7,378 nt of DNA from a bacterium (lineage in GTDB: Bacteria > B130-G9), in contig JAGHCW010000144.1 in assembly GCA_021160245.1 (NCBI GenBank), positions 1 to 7,378 of the forward strand, in the 5' to 3' direction. A model generated the notes under the pieces. The model was not told the DNA's origin and searched no databases. It saw only the letters and a program-made list of their open reading frames with translations. Position numbers and translations under genes: made by a program. Of the stretch, positions 1 through 6,105 are shown in pieces. Each line of letters opens with the position of its first letter. Position 1 is the stretch's first letter.

Positions 1-399
1 ATCATAACTATTTCAGAGGATGCCCTAAGAAGCGTGCCGAAGAACTATATCGAGGCCTCATTGGCCCTCGGCGCCTCAGAGGCCCAGACGCTTTTCAGAA
101 CCGTCGTGCCGGCTGCGCGGTCGGGACTTGTGGCTGCGGCTTTGATGGGTATCGGACGAGTGATAGGCGAGACTATGGCCGTAATGATGGTTACTGGCAA
201 CTCTATCAAGATACCCGAATCGCCGTTCGATTCAGTCAGGACCATGACAGCCACAATCGCCGCGGAGATGGGCGAGGTGGCCTTTGGAGGCGTTCACTAT
301 CACGTGCTGTTTTTCGTAGGCCTCATTCTCGTGGCGATCACGATCGCAATTAACTGGACCGCTCAACGTGTTTTAAGGAAAACAAGGTGCGCGCAATGA
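1..399 (+). CDS. pstC: Phosphate ABC transporter permease PstC, C-terminal part (5' end outside window)
   Basis: This is the last 132 residues of one of the two inner-membrane channel subunits of the PstSCAB phosphate importer. The frame is open from the first base and ends at TGA 397-399. Near the start of the visible part is the EAA loop that contacts the ATPase ([15 protein letters not shown], then PAARSGL). It is followed by a hydrophobic segment containing GIGRVIGETMAVMMVTGN, typical of the PstC/PstA family, and by a last membrane helix (HVLFFVGLILVAITIAINW) before a short basic cytoplasmic tail. The TGA overlaps the ATG of pstA in the common ATGA arrangement, suggesting translational coupling. 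PstA, PstB and PhoU follow in order, which separates this from PstA (the second permease is the next gene). The first methionine inside the window lies within the conserved fold and is not the start. Identity is confident; regulation cannot be seen because the promoter lies upstream. Confidence 0.95.
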   Translation: MITISEDALRSVPKNYIEASLALGASEAQTLFRTVVPAARSGLVAAALMGIGRVIGETMAVMMVTGNSIKIPESPFDSVRTMTATIAAEMGEVAFGGVHYHVLFFVGLILVAITIAINWTAQRVLRKTRCAQ

Positions 400-1259
400 C
401 GGGAGGCTCAAAGCTCCATCTACCTAAAAATCCTTCCTTTTATCTTTTGCGGGTCATCACTTATGTCGTGGTTGCGGCCGTGGGATTCGTCATTCTCGAC
501 ATAGCCGTAAAGGGCATCGGTTCGATTTCTTGGTCATTTCTGACCGAGTCACCCTCGGCCGGTGGGGCAGAGGGAGGTATATGGGCGCCGATTGTGGGCA
601 CGGTATATTTGGTTTTCGGGGCAATGCTCATTGCATTCCCTATCGGTGTTGGAGGCGCGGTCTATTTGGTGGAATACGCAAAAGACAACAGATTGACCAG
701 GGCCATTCGCATTGGAATCGTGACATTAGCCGGTGTTCCGTCCATTGTCTTCGGTCTGTTCGGGCTCGGCGTCTTTGTGCTTCTATTCGGCTTTGGTACT
801 TCAGCTGTCGCTGGCAGCCTAACTCTAGCCTCAATGATTTTGCCGATCATTATCGTCTCGAGCGAGGAGGCGCTGAAGACCGTGCCCGAATCGCTCCGCG
901 AGGCGAGTCTTGCGCTGGGCGCAACGAAATGGCAGACGATTTGGCACAATGTTTTGCCCTACGCGGTTCCTGGCATTCTCACAGGCTCCATATTAAGTGT
1001 CGGAAGGGCGGCCGGGGAGACTGCGCCAATACTCTTCACCGCAGTAGCCTTCTTTCTGCCAAAACTGCCGCACTCAATCTTCGATCAGGTCATGGCATTG
1101 CCATATCACCTCTTTGTCGTTGCAACTCAGTATCCAGATGCTGAGAAAGCAAAAGCCATGCAATACGGGACCGCGCTGGTTCTGATTGCGCTTGTATTAG
1201 GAGTTAATCTTGTCGCAGTTGTGCTCAGAAGCCGTTACAGAAAGAAGCTCCGCTGGTGA
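396..1259 (+). CDS. pstA: Phosphate ABC transporter permease PstA
   Basis: This is the second channel subunit of the phosphate importer, 287 residues from ATG 396, close to the usual PstA length. It has a short cytoplasmic N-terminus, a first membrane helix at about residues 19-39, a periplasmic stretch rich in Gly/Ser/Pro, then a transport domain of several hydrophobic helices. [11 protein letters not shown] lies near residues 115-125, and the EAA loop ([20 protein letters not shown]) near 169-188 should dock on Pst[17 protein letters not shown] follows. I chose ATG 396 because it overlaps the pstC stop (ATGA) and has AAGG eight bases upstream. A GTG at 387 in the same frame, preceded by AAGGA at 375-379 with good spacing, is a real alternative and would add three residues. 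The 3' end contains the ribosome-binding site and start of pstB, so the two genes overlap. The family assignment is secure. Confidence 0.95.
   Translation: MTGGSKLHLPKNPSFYLLRVITYVVVAAVGFVILDIAVKGIGSISWSFLTESPSAGGAEGGIWAPIVGTVYLVFGAMLIAFPIGVGGAVYLVEYAKDNRLTRAIRIGIVTLAGVPSIVFGLFGLGVFVLLFGFGTSAVAGSLTLASMILPIIIVSSEEALKTVPESLREASLALGATKWQTIWHNVLPYAVPGILTGSILSVGRAAGETAPILFTAVAFFLPKLPHSIFDQVMALPYHLFVVATQYPDAEKAKAMQYGTALVLIALVLGVNLVAVVLRSRYRKKLRW
1199..1203 (+). promoter_or_regulatory. Ribosome-binding site for pstB inside the pstA coding region
   Basis: AGGAG followed by a six-base spacer leads to TTG 1210. It lies within the last 20 codons of pstA, so ribosomes finishing pstA would pass over it, which fits coupled translation. 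It decides the pstB start because no ATG or GTG is available in frame between here and the first conserved residues. The motif could also be chance codon use in pstA. Confidence 0.55.
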
Positions 1260-2037
1260 GGTCGAATCCGAGCTAGATTCTCTGGATGTTAGGATAAGCG
1301 CTCAAGACCTCGACTTCTTCTATGGGACCACTCAAGTTCTATTCTCAATATCGATGGATATTCCGCCCGGCAAAGTGACGGCGATCATAGGCCCGTCCGG
1401 ATGCGGTAAATCCACGTTTCTCAGGACTCTCAACCGAATAAGTGACGAGATCAAAGGAGCGCGTGCCTACGGTGCGGTTGTGATCGACGGCGAGGATGTT
1501 CTCTGCGAGAGCTGCGACGTCGTGATGCTGAGGCGCAAGGTGGGTATGGTCTTCCAGAAGTCGAATCCATTCCCCAAATCAATTTTCGACAATGTCGCAT
1601 ACGGGCCTCGCATTCACGGTGTTCGAGACAAGATGAAGTTGCGAGAGATCGTGGAGAAGAGCCTTAGGCGCACTTGGCTATGGAAAGAGGTCAGCGAGAG
1701 GCTAGGCGCCAGCGCGTTCGACTTGTCCGGCGGCCAGCAACAGCGGCTCTGCATTGCCAGAGCGCTCGCTGTGGGCCCAGAGATACTCCTAATGGATGAG
1801 CCTGCATCGGCGCTCGATCCAACTGCGACCTCAAAAATCGAGGACCTCATCAGGGACCTGAGGAAGGAATACACTATCGTGATTGTGACCCACAACATGC
1901 AGCAGGCGGCCAGGGTCTCGGACCACACCGCGTTCTTCTACCAGGGCAAGCTGATCGAGTTCGGCCCGACGAAGGACATATTTACTAATCCAGTCAACAA
2001 AATGACGAATGATTACATAACCGGTAGATTCGGTTAA
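1210..2037 (+). CDS. pstB: Phosphate ABC transporter ATP-binding protein PstB
   Basis: This is the cytoplasmic ATPase that drives phosphate import through PstC/PstA. All ABC motifs are present and intact: Walker [10 protein letters not shown] (residues 61-69), Q-loop glutamine in [10 protein letters not shown] (116), signature LSGGQQQR (172-179), Walker B ILLMDEP (192-198), D-loop SALD, and H-loop histidine in VTHNM (228). The phrase [18 protein letters not shown] and the end [10 protein letters not shown] are typical of PstB rather than other ABC ATPases. The start is unusual. The conserved region begins near residue 29 and no ATG or GTG lies just before it in frame. TTG 1210, with AGGAG at 1199-1203 six bases upstream, is the best-supported start; it gives 275 residues, slightly longer than the common 250-260, and overlaps pstA by 50 bases. 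TTG 1219 is a weaker alternative. phoU follows 11 bases after the stop. Confidence 0.94.
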   Translation: MSQLCSEAVTERSSAGEVESELDSLDVRISAQDLDFFYGTTQVLFSISMDIPPGKVTAIIGPSGCGKSTFLRTLNRISDEIKGARAYGAVVIDGEDVLCESCDVVMLRRKVGMVFQKSNPFPKSIFDNVAYGPRIHGVRDKMKLREIVEKSLRRTWLWKEVSERLGASAFDLSGGQQQRLCIARALAVGPEILLMDEPASALDPTATSKIEDLIRDLRKEYTIVIVTHNMQQAARVSDHTAFFYQGKLIEFGPTKDIFTNPVNKMTNDYITGRFG

Positions 2038-2042
2038 GGAGG
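2036..2042 (+). promoter_or_regulatory. Strong Shine-Dalgarno sequence for phoU, overlapping the pstB stop
   Basis: AAGGAGG begins within the TAA stop codon of pstB (2035-2037) and ends six bases before TTG 2049. A near-perfect match to the 16S rRNA tail at good spacing is the main reason to accept a TTG start for phoU. Confidence 0.8.
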
Positions 2043-2048
2043 TGGAGT

Positions 2049-2738
2049 TTGACGCTTAGACTTCAGCGGGAGATCGAGCGGCTTAAATGCCAGATTCTGG
2101 AGGTCGGTGCGCTAGTTGAGCAGGCCGTCAGATTGGCGGTTACCGCAATCGACGAGGGGGATGCGGATGCTGCGCGAAGGGTGATTGCGGGGGACGCGCG
2201 AATAGACGAGATGGAAGTTTTGCTCGAGGAGGAGTGCTTGAAGGTACTCTCGCTGCATCAACCCGTTGCTCAGGACCTGCGGCTCATTATCGCGGCAATG
2301 AAGATGAATAACGATATGGAGAGAATAGGCGATTTGGCGGTTAATATCGTTGAAAGGGCACTCTACTTGGCCACAAAGGCCGAAATCACTCCTCCATTCA
2401 ACCTGGTTTTGATGGGAACATCTGTCCAGACAATGGTCAAAAAAAGCCTCGACTCCTTCGTAGGCGCGGACGAGAAGCTCGCCCGTGAGGTGATTCAGCA
2501 GGACGACGTGATAGATGACATGAATCGCGAGAACTACGCGGCGGTGATTGCGGAGATGAGGAAGGACGAGAACAGCATCGCCAGATTCATGCACTACATT
2601 TCTGTATCCAGTCAACTGGAGAGGATCGCTGACTTGGCCACGAATATCGCGGAGGATGTCATCTATCTTGTTGAGGGGGATATCATCCGCCATAGAGCGA
2701 GAGTTGCCGCCGAGTCCAGTGCTGATGAGGCCGACTGA
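2049..2738 (+). CDS. phoU: Phosphate transport system accessory protein PhoU
   Basis: PhoU is a cytoplasmic helical protein that works with the Pst transporter and, in organisms with PhoR/PhoB, helps keep the Pho regulon off when phosphate is plentiful. At 229 residues this is the normal length. It shows the expected internal duplication of two three-helix bundles. The first has DARIDEMEVLLEEECLKVL, then HQPVAQDLRLI and the metal-binding type motif ERIGDLAVNI (residues 91-100). The second has QQDDVIDDMNRENY, then ERIADLATNIAED (191-203). The TTG start is supported by a strong AAGGAGG six bases upstream. Its place as last gene after pstB is the standard arrangement. No phoR or phoB follows; the next gene is on the other strand. 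I see no hairpin with a T-run after the stop that would end the operon. Confidence 0.95.
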   Translation: MTLRLQREIERLKCQILEVGALVEQAVRLAVTAIDEGDADAARRVIAGDARIDEMEVLLEEECLKVLSLHQPVAQDLRLIIAAMKMNNDMERIGDLAVNIVERALYLATKAEITPPFNLVLMGTSVQTMVKKSLDSFVGADEKLAREVIQQDDVIDDMNRENYAAVIAEMRKDENSIARFMHYISVSSQLERIADLATNIAEDVIYLVEGDIIRHRARVAAESSADEAD

Positions 2739-2759
2739 TCGGTAGAGGCTGCTAAAGTG

Positions 2760-2833
2760 TGGGCGGAACAGGATTCGAACCTGCGACCCCCGGCTTGTAA
2801 GGCCGGTGCTCTTACCAGCTGAGCTACCCGCCC
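2760..2833 (-). tRNA. tRNA-Val, anticodon UAC
   Basis: Read on the minus strand, this 74-base sequence folds as a full cloverleaf. The acceptor arm GGGCGGG pairs with TCCGCCC, with one G-U pair at the inner end. The D-arm is GCTC/GAGC with a nine-base loop containing GG. The anticodon arm CCGGC/GCCGG has the loop CTTACAA, giving anticodon TAC at positions 34-36. A five-base variable region is followed by the T-arm with loop TTCGAAT. The discriminator base is A (from position 2760). The bases after it are not CCA, so the tail must be added by CCA-adding enzyme. The gene lies 92 bases after the TPR-like gene on the same strand and may be read from that operon or from its own promoter, which I could not identify with confidence. 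Confidence 0.96.
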
Positions 2834-2925
2834 AATCTTGGGGCATTCTGCCCGGCGGCCTCAAGTGTCCGCGAACTGGAATCCTAATAATAGGCTCATT
2901 GCGAGCAGCATATACTAGCAGTGAG

Positions 2926-3450
2926 TTACTTCGCTCGCTTCGAATTCCGCATCAGTTGAGACTCCAACTGCCTGTCGCGCGCAAAGCCCCTGAGTCTCTG
3001 CATGGGCCTCTCGTCGGCCTGGAACACGAGCTCCACCTGCGGCCGAATGAAAACGCTCTCAGTGCAAGACGCAATTGAGATGTAGAAAAGACCTGAGGGC
3101 ACGTTGGCCCTTCCTGAGAGGAGATAGGTCTTGCCCAGGAAGTAGTATGCGTCGGCGACTCTTGGATTATCCTTGAGAGTGGAGGACCCGCCATAGATGT
3201 TGACTACTTGCCAGAAGCAGTCGGCGGCAGCATCAAACTTCATCTCAGAAAGCAGCGTAATTCCGGCCTCAAACAACTCCTCCGCAACGCTAAGATGTAC
3301 AGCTCTGCTGTAACAACCACAACCGTTGGTTGCAGGCTGCCAGGCATAGTGATTCGGTTCCACGGAGCATCCCGAACTTGAATAGGAGGACTCCGGTAGC
3401 GCGATCAACGCCACAAGCAACATTAAGAGCAGGCTAATTACTCGATTCAT
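2926..3450 (-). CDS. Small exported protein with a TPR-like helical core
   Basis: This 174-residue protein has no family name I can assign. It starts with MNR and a hydrophobic run (about residues 4-18), followed by a Ser-rich stretch, so it is probably exported by a Sec signal peptide. Cys28 in SSSGC resembles a weak lipobox, but the -3 residue is Ser, so lipidation is doubtful. More cysteines follow at 44 and 46 (NGCGC). Residues 55-113 read like tetratricopeptide helices (AEELFEAGITLLSEMKFDAA, then NPRVADAYYFLGKTYLLSGR). This pattern is seen in BamD/YbgF-type periplasmic TPR proteins, though this one is much shorter. The tail is basic. I chose ATG 3450 because GAGGA sits about seven bases upstream and the signal peptide begins there; the same frame is open farther upstream, into the preceding gene. 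It follows the Nif3-like gene by 10 bases, so the two are co-transcribed. Its role is unknown. Confidence 0.7.
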   Translation of the reverse strand: MNRVISLLLMLLVALIALPESSYSSSGCSVEPNHYAWQPATNGCGCYSRAVHLSVAEELFEAGITLLSEMKFDAAADCFWQVVNIYGGSSTLKDNPRVADAYYFLGKTYLLSGRANVPSGLFYISIASCTESVFIRPQVELVFQADERPMQRLRGFARDRQLESQLMRNSKRAK

Positions 3451-3460
3451 GGCATCATCC

Positions 3461-4426
3461 TCATTTGTTTCTTCTGAAGCGACGGAAACCAGAACATTCG
3501 ATAAACGACACCTCGCCCATTGCCTCACAAGCATCCAAGACGCGGTTCACACCCAACGTATCGCTCGGCATGTGAGGCGCAACTATGCAGTTGAGGTGAT
3601 GCTTCTCGATCTCTTTCCTGTGTTCCTCTGGAATGTGCATGCAAAGGAGCGTGCTCACGGAAGTGGACCTCGCAACTAGCTCATAGAAGTCCTTCGGGCC
3701 GGAAGTTCCACCAGTCATATCCACAAAGACCTCGCCAGTCCTCAATCCTTTTGAGCCAACGGCAATTTTCGGCGCGGAGACCTCATTGGCATATTGTTTG
3801 TATTCCTCAACCTCAAGCAAGAGGTCCATGACATCCCCCAAAAGATAGGGACTCTTCTCCTTGATCAGGTCGTCCAAATACTTGACCGCGCAGTTGTCCG
3901 CCGGGGTATGTATGCACATGAGCGGGATATCAAGTAGCCTCGCTATGTCAACCGTCCTGTTGTGGTTTATAGCCGATACGCCATTTGACACTTCCTTAAC
4001 CCGACCCCTATAGGCTCCCTCCGCTTGGGCAATTGGCACACCGGCCTGCGCCCAAAGGTCTGCCTGGAGTGGGATGACATCCGCCAGATTCGCGAGTGCT
4101 CTGCCCGAGGGATGGTGGGAGATGACGAGGTCAATCCGCTGGCCTTTGCCTCTCAGCCGGTCCACAAGCAGAAGCTCGGCCGGACCAATGTCAATGCCCA
4201 CCAAAGCGCCCTTAACCTCAGTCTCTGGGTCCCCGTAAAGGATACGGCTGTCGGCAAAGGGATTACTTAGTCGCTCTGCGTCAAAACGTTCCCTCTCGGC
4301 TCCCTCCAGCTTTTTGTAATCTCTCTGCTGGGCCTCGAGTAAACGGTCTATCTCTTTCTTTGGACGCCGGTCCGCTGAGATGCCCGCAGCTATAGCTGAA
4401 TCATAGAGTTCTTGAAGTTTTAGCAC
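3461..4426 (-). CDS. Nif3-like (NGG1p-interacting factor 3 type) dinuclear metal-fold protein
   Basis: This 321-residue protein belongs to the broad Nif3/DUF34 group, whose members carry a two-metal site but whose cell role is not settled. Visible ligand motifs are SHHPSGRA (His104, His105), CIHTPADN (His173, Asp177) and PHMPSDTLGVN (His285 and Asp289). The last has Asp where E. coli YbgI-type proteins use Glu. Other conserved-looking blocks are ILYGDPETEVKGALVGIDIG (62-81), VDMTGGTSG (235-243) and a C-terminal SGF. The N-terminal 60 residues are a charged helical extension (LYDSAIAAGISADRRPKKE and onward), which I associate with a longer Nif3 subgroup in anaerobic and uncultivated bacteria; that link is from memory. 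The start is GTG 4426 with GGAG about eight bases upstream. It sits 62 bases after rpsU on the same strand and 10 bases before the TPR-like gene. Confidence 0.82.
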   Translation of the reverse strand: MLKLQELYDSAIAAGISADRRPKKEIDRLLEAQQRDYKKLEGAERERFDAERLSNPFADSRILYGDPETEVKGALVGIDIGPAELLLVDRLRGKGQRIDLVISHHPSGRALANLADVIPLQADLWAQAGVPIAQAEGAYRGRVKEVSNGVSAINHNRTVDIARLLDIPLMCIHTPADNCAVKYLDDLIKEKSPYLLGDVMDLLLEVEEYKQYANEVSAPKIAVGSKGLRTGEVFVDMTGGTSGPKDFYELVARSTSVSTLLCMHIPEEHRKEIEKHHLNCIVAPHMPSDTLGVNRVLDACEAMGEVSFIECSGFRRFRRNK

Positions 4427-4488
4427 TATATTATCTCCAGTACGTCGATAGAACGCGACATGGCGTTTACGGTGTGCTTTGCGAAATA

Positions 4489-4683
4489 CTACGATACTTT
4501 CCTTGCTCGCCTGAGAAGCTTCTTTCTCGCGGCAAGAGCTTTACGCTTGCGCTTCACACTCGGTTTCTCGAAGTACTCACGCTTTCTATATTCAGAGAGT
4601 ATGCCCGATTTCTCGCACTGCTTCTTGAAACGCCTCAGCGCAAGATCAAACGATTCGTCTTCTCTAACTCTAACCAGAGCCAT
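4489..4683 (-). CDS. rpsU: Small ribosomal subunit protein bS21
   Basis: This 64-residue, very basic protein is bS21, which binds the 30S subunit near the 3' end of 16S rRNA and helps with mRNA start-site pairing. The sequence fits the family throughout: [20 protein letters not shown] at the start, [20 protein letters not shown] in the middle, and a Lys/Arg-rich end ([19 protein letters not shown]). The length is normal. The ATG at 4683 is preceded by AGGAGGGG with slightly long spacing of about 9-11 bases. A candidate -10 element (TATAAT) lies 35 bases upstream of the start codon. Known rpsU neighbours in other bacteria, such as dnaG or yqeY, are not seen here; instead a Nif3-like gene and a small exported protein follow on the same strand. 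Confidence 0.96.
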   Translation of the reverse strand: MALVRVREDESFDLALRRFKKQCEKSGILSEYRKREYFEKPSVKRKRKALAARKKLLRRARKVS

Positions 4684-4966
4684 TCATCAATTCCCCTCCT
4701 TTACTCGGTAGTATCTCTATTATAGAGACTTGCGGTCTAATAGTGCGCAGACGTTGTGCTTTAGTCAAGAGGCGGAAAACCCCGCAAGGTGTTTCAGGGC
4801 GAAATGCCCCGTCTAGGTCTGCACCCAACTCCCCACATTTCGATAACATCGGTCGGTCTCTTTAGTTCCACAAAATGAGACAGTATTGACGAAGCAATAT
4901 CGACTCCGATACACACGAGAATAAGCTCAGGAGTTTTTCGTCTGCAAGCCACATCGCTGATTTGCT
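4684..4966. other. Non-coding gap between aroB and rpsU with hairpin-forming segment
   Basis: I see no convincing gene in these 283 bases. The rpsU ribosome-binding site and promoter candidate occupy the left end. Between 4771 and 4825 lie short inverted repeats: GCGG 4772-4775 with CCGC 4782-4785; GGGC 4797-4800 with GCCC 4806-4809; and GGTG 4788-4791 with CACC 4822-4825 enclosing the second hairpin. Neither hairpin is followed by a T-run on either strand, so these are not clear intrinsic terminators. A weak five-base stem (TATTG/CAATA, around 4883-4898) lies farther right. I do not recognise any named riboswitch or small RNA here. The gap must contain the end of the aroB transcript and the start of the rpsU transcript, and could contain a structured leader or small RNA. 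Confidence 0.5.
4714..4728 (-). promoter_or_regulatory. Candidate rpsU promoter -10 inside a 15-base palindrome
   Basis: On the minus strand, positions 4724-4719 read TATAAT, a perfect -10 hexamer, about 35 bases before the rpsU ATG. It is the centre of a perfect inverted repeat, TCTCTAT-T-ATAGAGA, seven bases per arm around one central base. No good -35 hexamer lies 16-18 bases farther upstream; the best (CGCACT at 4747-4742) matches poorly. A TTGACT at 4768-4763 is too far away for this -10. A repressor or activator bound to the palindrome would cover the -10, so this could be an operator. It could also be chance in an AT-rich promoter. Confidence 0.4.
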
Positions 4967-6052
4967 TCAGGGATTGAGCTTCATCATCGATTCGACAAGC
5001 GATTCCGGAGTAATAGGAAAGAGCTCGGCTGATCCGATGCCGGTGCAGACGACAAAATTGATCGCGTTCGCAACTCGCTTCTTATCGGCGGGGAGGTGTT
5101 TGATTAGCTGGGGGACCAGAGCGGGATCAAGACGCGTCGGCAGGCCGATCTTCTGAAGCAATCGCTCCTGTCGCCGAACGTCGCCCACGCTGCATTTGCT
5201 CAGCGCCAGCGAGACCCTGGCCGCAACCAGCATACCGACGCTTACCGCCTCACCATGCAGCAGATCTGCAAATCCAGTGCAGGCCTCAAGCGCATGGGCG
5301 ATTGTGTGGCCATAATTCAGCACATGCCGCGCCCCGATATCGAGCTCGTCCTCCTTGACGACCGTTGCCTTAAGCCGACAGCATTCAGCGACCACGTGTA
5401 TCAGGGGTTCGCGATCGAGCCTGATGACCGCCTCGTAATTGTTCTCAAGAAACGAGAAGAAGGGACTATCAAGAATGACCCCATACTTCACAACTTCCGC
5501 CATCCCGGCCTTCATCTCCCGTGTGGGGAGCGTTGACAGCGTATCAATATCAATGAGCACGAACCTCGGCTGGTAGAATGTCCCGACTATATTTTTCTGG
5601 CCCCGATGGTCGAAGCCGCTCTTGCCGCCCACGCTGGAATCTACCTGCGCCAAAAGAGACGTGGGGACGGCGACATAAGGAACGCCTCGTTTGAACGTTG
5701 ACGCAACGAACGCGGCTATGTCCCCCACGACGCCGCCCCCGAGGCCGATTACGACGCCCCCGCGTGGGGTATTGTTGTCGATCAAAAACTCATAAACTTT
5801 CGACACAGTCGTGATAGTCTTGGATAGCTCGCCCGGCTCGATGGTGTATGAGGCACAGTTGAAGCCGGCGGCTGTAAGCGATTTCTCGATTCGCTTCAGA
5901 TAGATGTCAGCGACGTTCCGGTCGGTTATGACAATTGCGGGGACGTCCGGGTCAAAATACGCCAACATGAGGTCGCCGAGACCGTCCAGGATGCCGGAAG
6001 CGATGTGTATCGGGTAGCTCCTATTGCCAAGTTCGATGCTGATTCTGATCAT
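4967..6052 (-). CDS. aroB: 3-dehydroquinate synthase
   Basis: This cytoplasmic enzyme converts DAHP to 3-dehydroquinate, the second step of the shikimate pathway, using NAD and a divalent metal. The 361-residue length is normal. NAD-binding motif GLGGGVVGDIAAFVASTFKRG lies at residues 103-123, followed by PTSLLAQVDSSVGGKSG (130-146) and KNIVGTFYQP (153-162). The three metal ligands fall where expected from E. coli AroB: Glu185 in GMAEVVKYG, His249 in LNYGHTIAHALE and His266 in LLHGEAVSVGM. The catalytic-site lysines in DKK (323-325) are present. The start is ATG 6052 with GGGAG about nine bases upstream; it overlaps the stop of a possible 15-codon frame by ATGA. It lies 53 bases after the glycerate kinase gene on the same strand. 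No aroK, aroC or aroE is adjacent. The enzyme looks complete and active. Confidence 0.97.
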   Translation of the reverse strand: MIRISIELGNRSYPIHIASGILDGLGDLMLAYFDPDVPAIVITDRNVADIYLKRIEKSLTAAGFNCASYTIEPGELSKTITTVSKVYEFLIDNNTPRGGVVIGLGGGVVGDIAAFVASTFKRGVPYVAVPTSLLAQVDSSVGGKSGFDHRGQKNIVGTFYQPRFVLIDIDTLSTLPTREMKAGMAEVVKYGVILDSPFFSFLENNYEAVIRLDREPLIHVVAECCRLKATVVKEDELDIGARHVLNYGHTIAHALEACTGFADLLHGEAVSVGMLVAARVSLALSKCSVGDVRRQERLLQKIGLPTRLDPALVPQLIKHLPADKKRVANAINFVVCTGIGSAELFPITPESLVESMMKLNP

Positions 6053-6096
6053 ATAGCCGTCTCCCGATGCGCTGTCTTGAACATTTGCCGAATCAT
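6049..6096 (-). CDS. Possible 15-residue small ORF or leader peptide upstream of aroB
   Basis: Between the glycerate kinase stop and aroB, the minus strand has GGAGGTGAT directly before ATG 6096. That matches the 16S rRNA tail well over nine bases, although the core GGAGG is only four bases from the ATG. The frame reads MIRQMFKTAHRETAI and stops at TGA 6051-6049, which overlaps the aroB ATG in an ATGA junction. The peptide has no run of aromatic residues that would point to classical attenuation by Phe, Tyr or Trp. It could serve to feed ribosomes to aroB by coupling, could be a real micropeptide, or could be chance. aroB has its own weaker site (GGGAG), so it does not require this frame. Confidence 0.35.
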   Translation of the reverse strand: MIRQMFKTAHRETAI

Positions 6097-6105
6097 ATCA
6101 CCTCC
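6097..6105 (-). promoter_or_regulatory. Strong Shine-Dalgarno match upstream of the possible small ORF before aroB
   Basis: GGAGGTGAT on the minus strand follows straight after the glycerate kinase TAG (6108-6106). It is the best Shine-Dalgarno match near aroB but lies about 45 bases from the aroB ATG, too far to serve it directly. It is well placed only for ATG 6096. Confidence 0.5.

Noticed and set aside
2112-2864. A 250-codon open frame on the minus strand across phoU and the tRNA.
   Set aside because: It is antisense to a well-conserved phoU and runs through a complete tRNA gene; its translation has no recognisable domain.
2834-2925. Possible tRNA-Val promoter (TATTAT at 2892-2887 on the minus strand) and a small GGGC/GCCC hairpin just upstream of the tRNA.
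   Set aside because: No -35 match at any sensible spacing and only a four-base stem, so neither can be supported; the tRNA may be read from the upstream operon.
4426-4461. An 11-codon minus-strand frame from ATG 4461 whose TAG overlaps the GTG start of the Nif3-like gene.
   Set aside because: It has no Shine-Dalgarno sequence before the ATG, and the Nif3-like gene has its own good ribosome-binding site within it. Likely chance.
4460-4725. Two overlapping 83-codon plus-strand frames opposite rpsU.
   Set aside because: They are antisense to an unmistakable bS21 gene and show no ribosome-binding site or family resemblance.
4763-4768. TTGACT on the minus strand as a -35 element for rpsU.
   Set aside because: It is about 38 bases from the TATAAT candidate, and the hexamers 17-18 bases downstream of it (CACTAT, ACTATT) are poor -10 elements.
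4772-4809. The two GC-rich hairpins as an intrinsic terminator for aroB.
   Set aside because: Stems are only four bases and no T-run follows on the minus strand.
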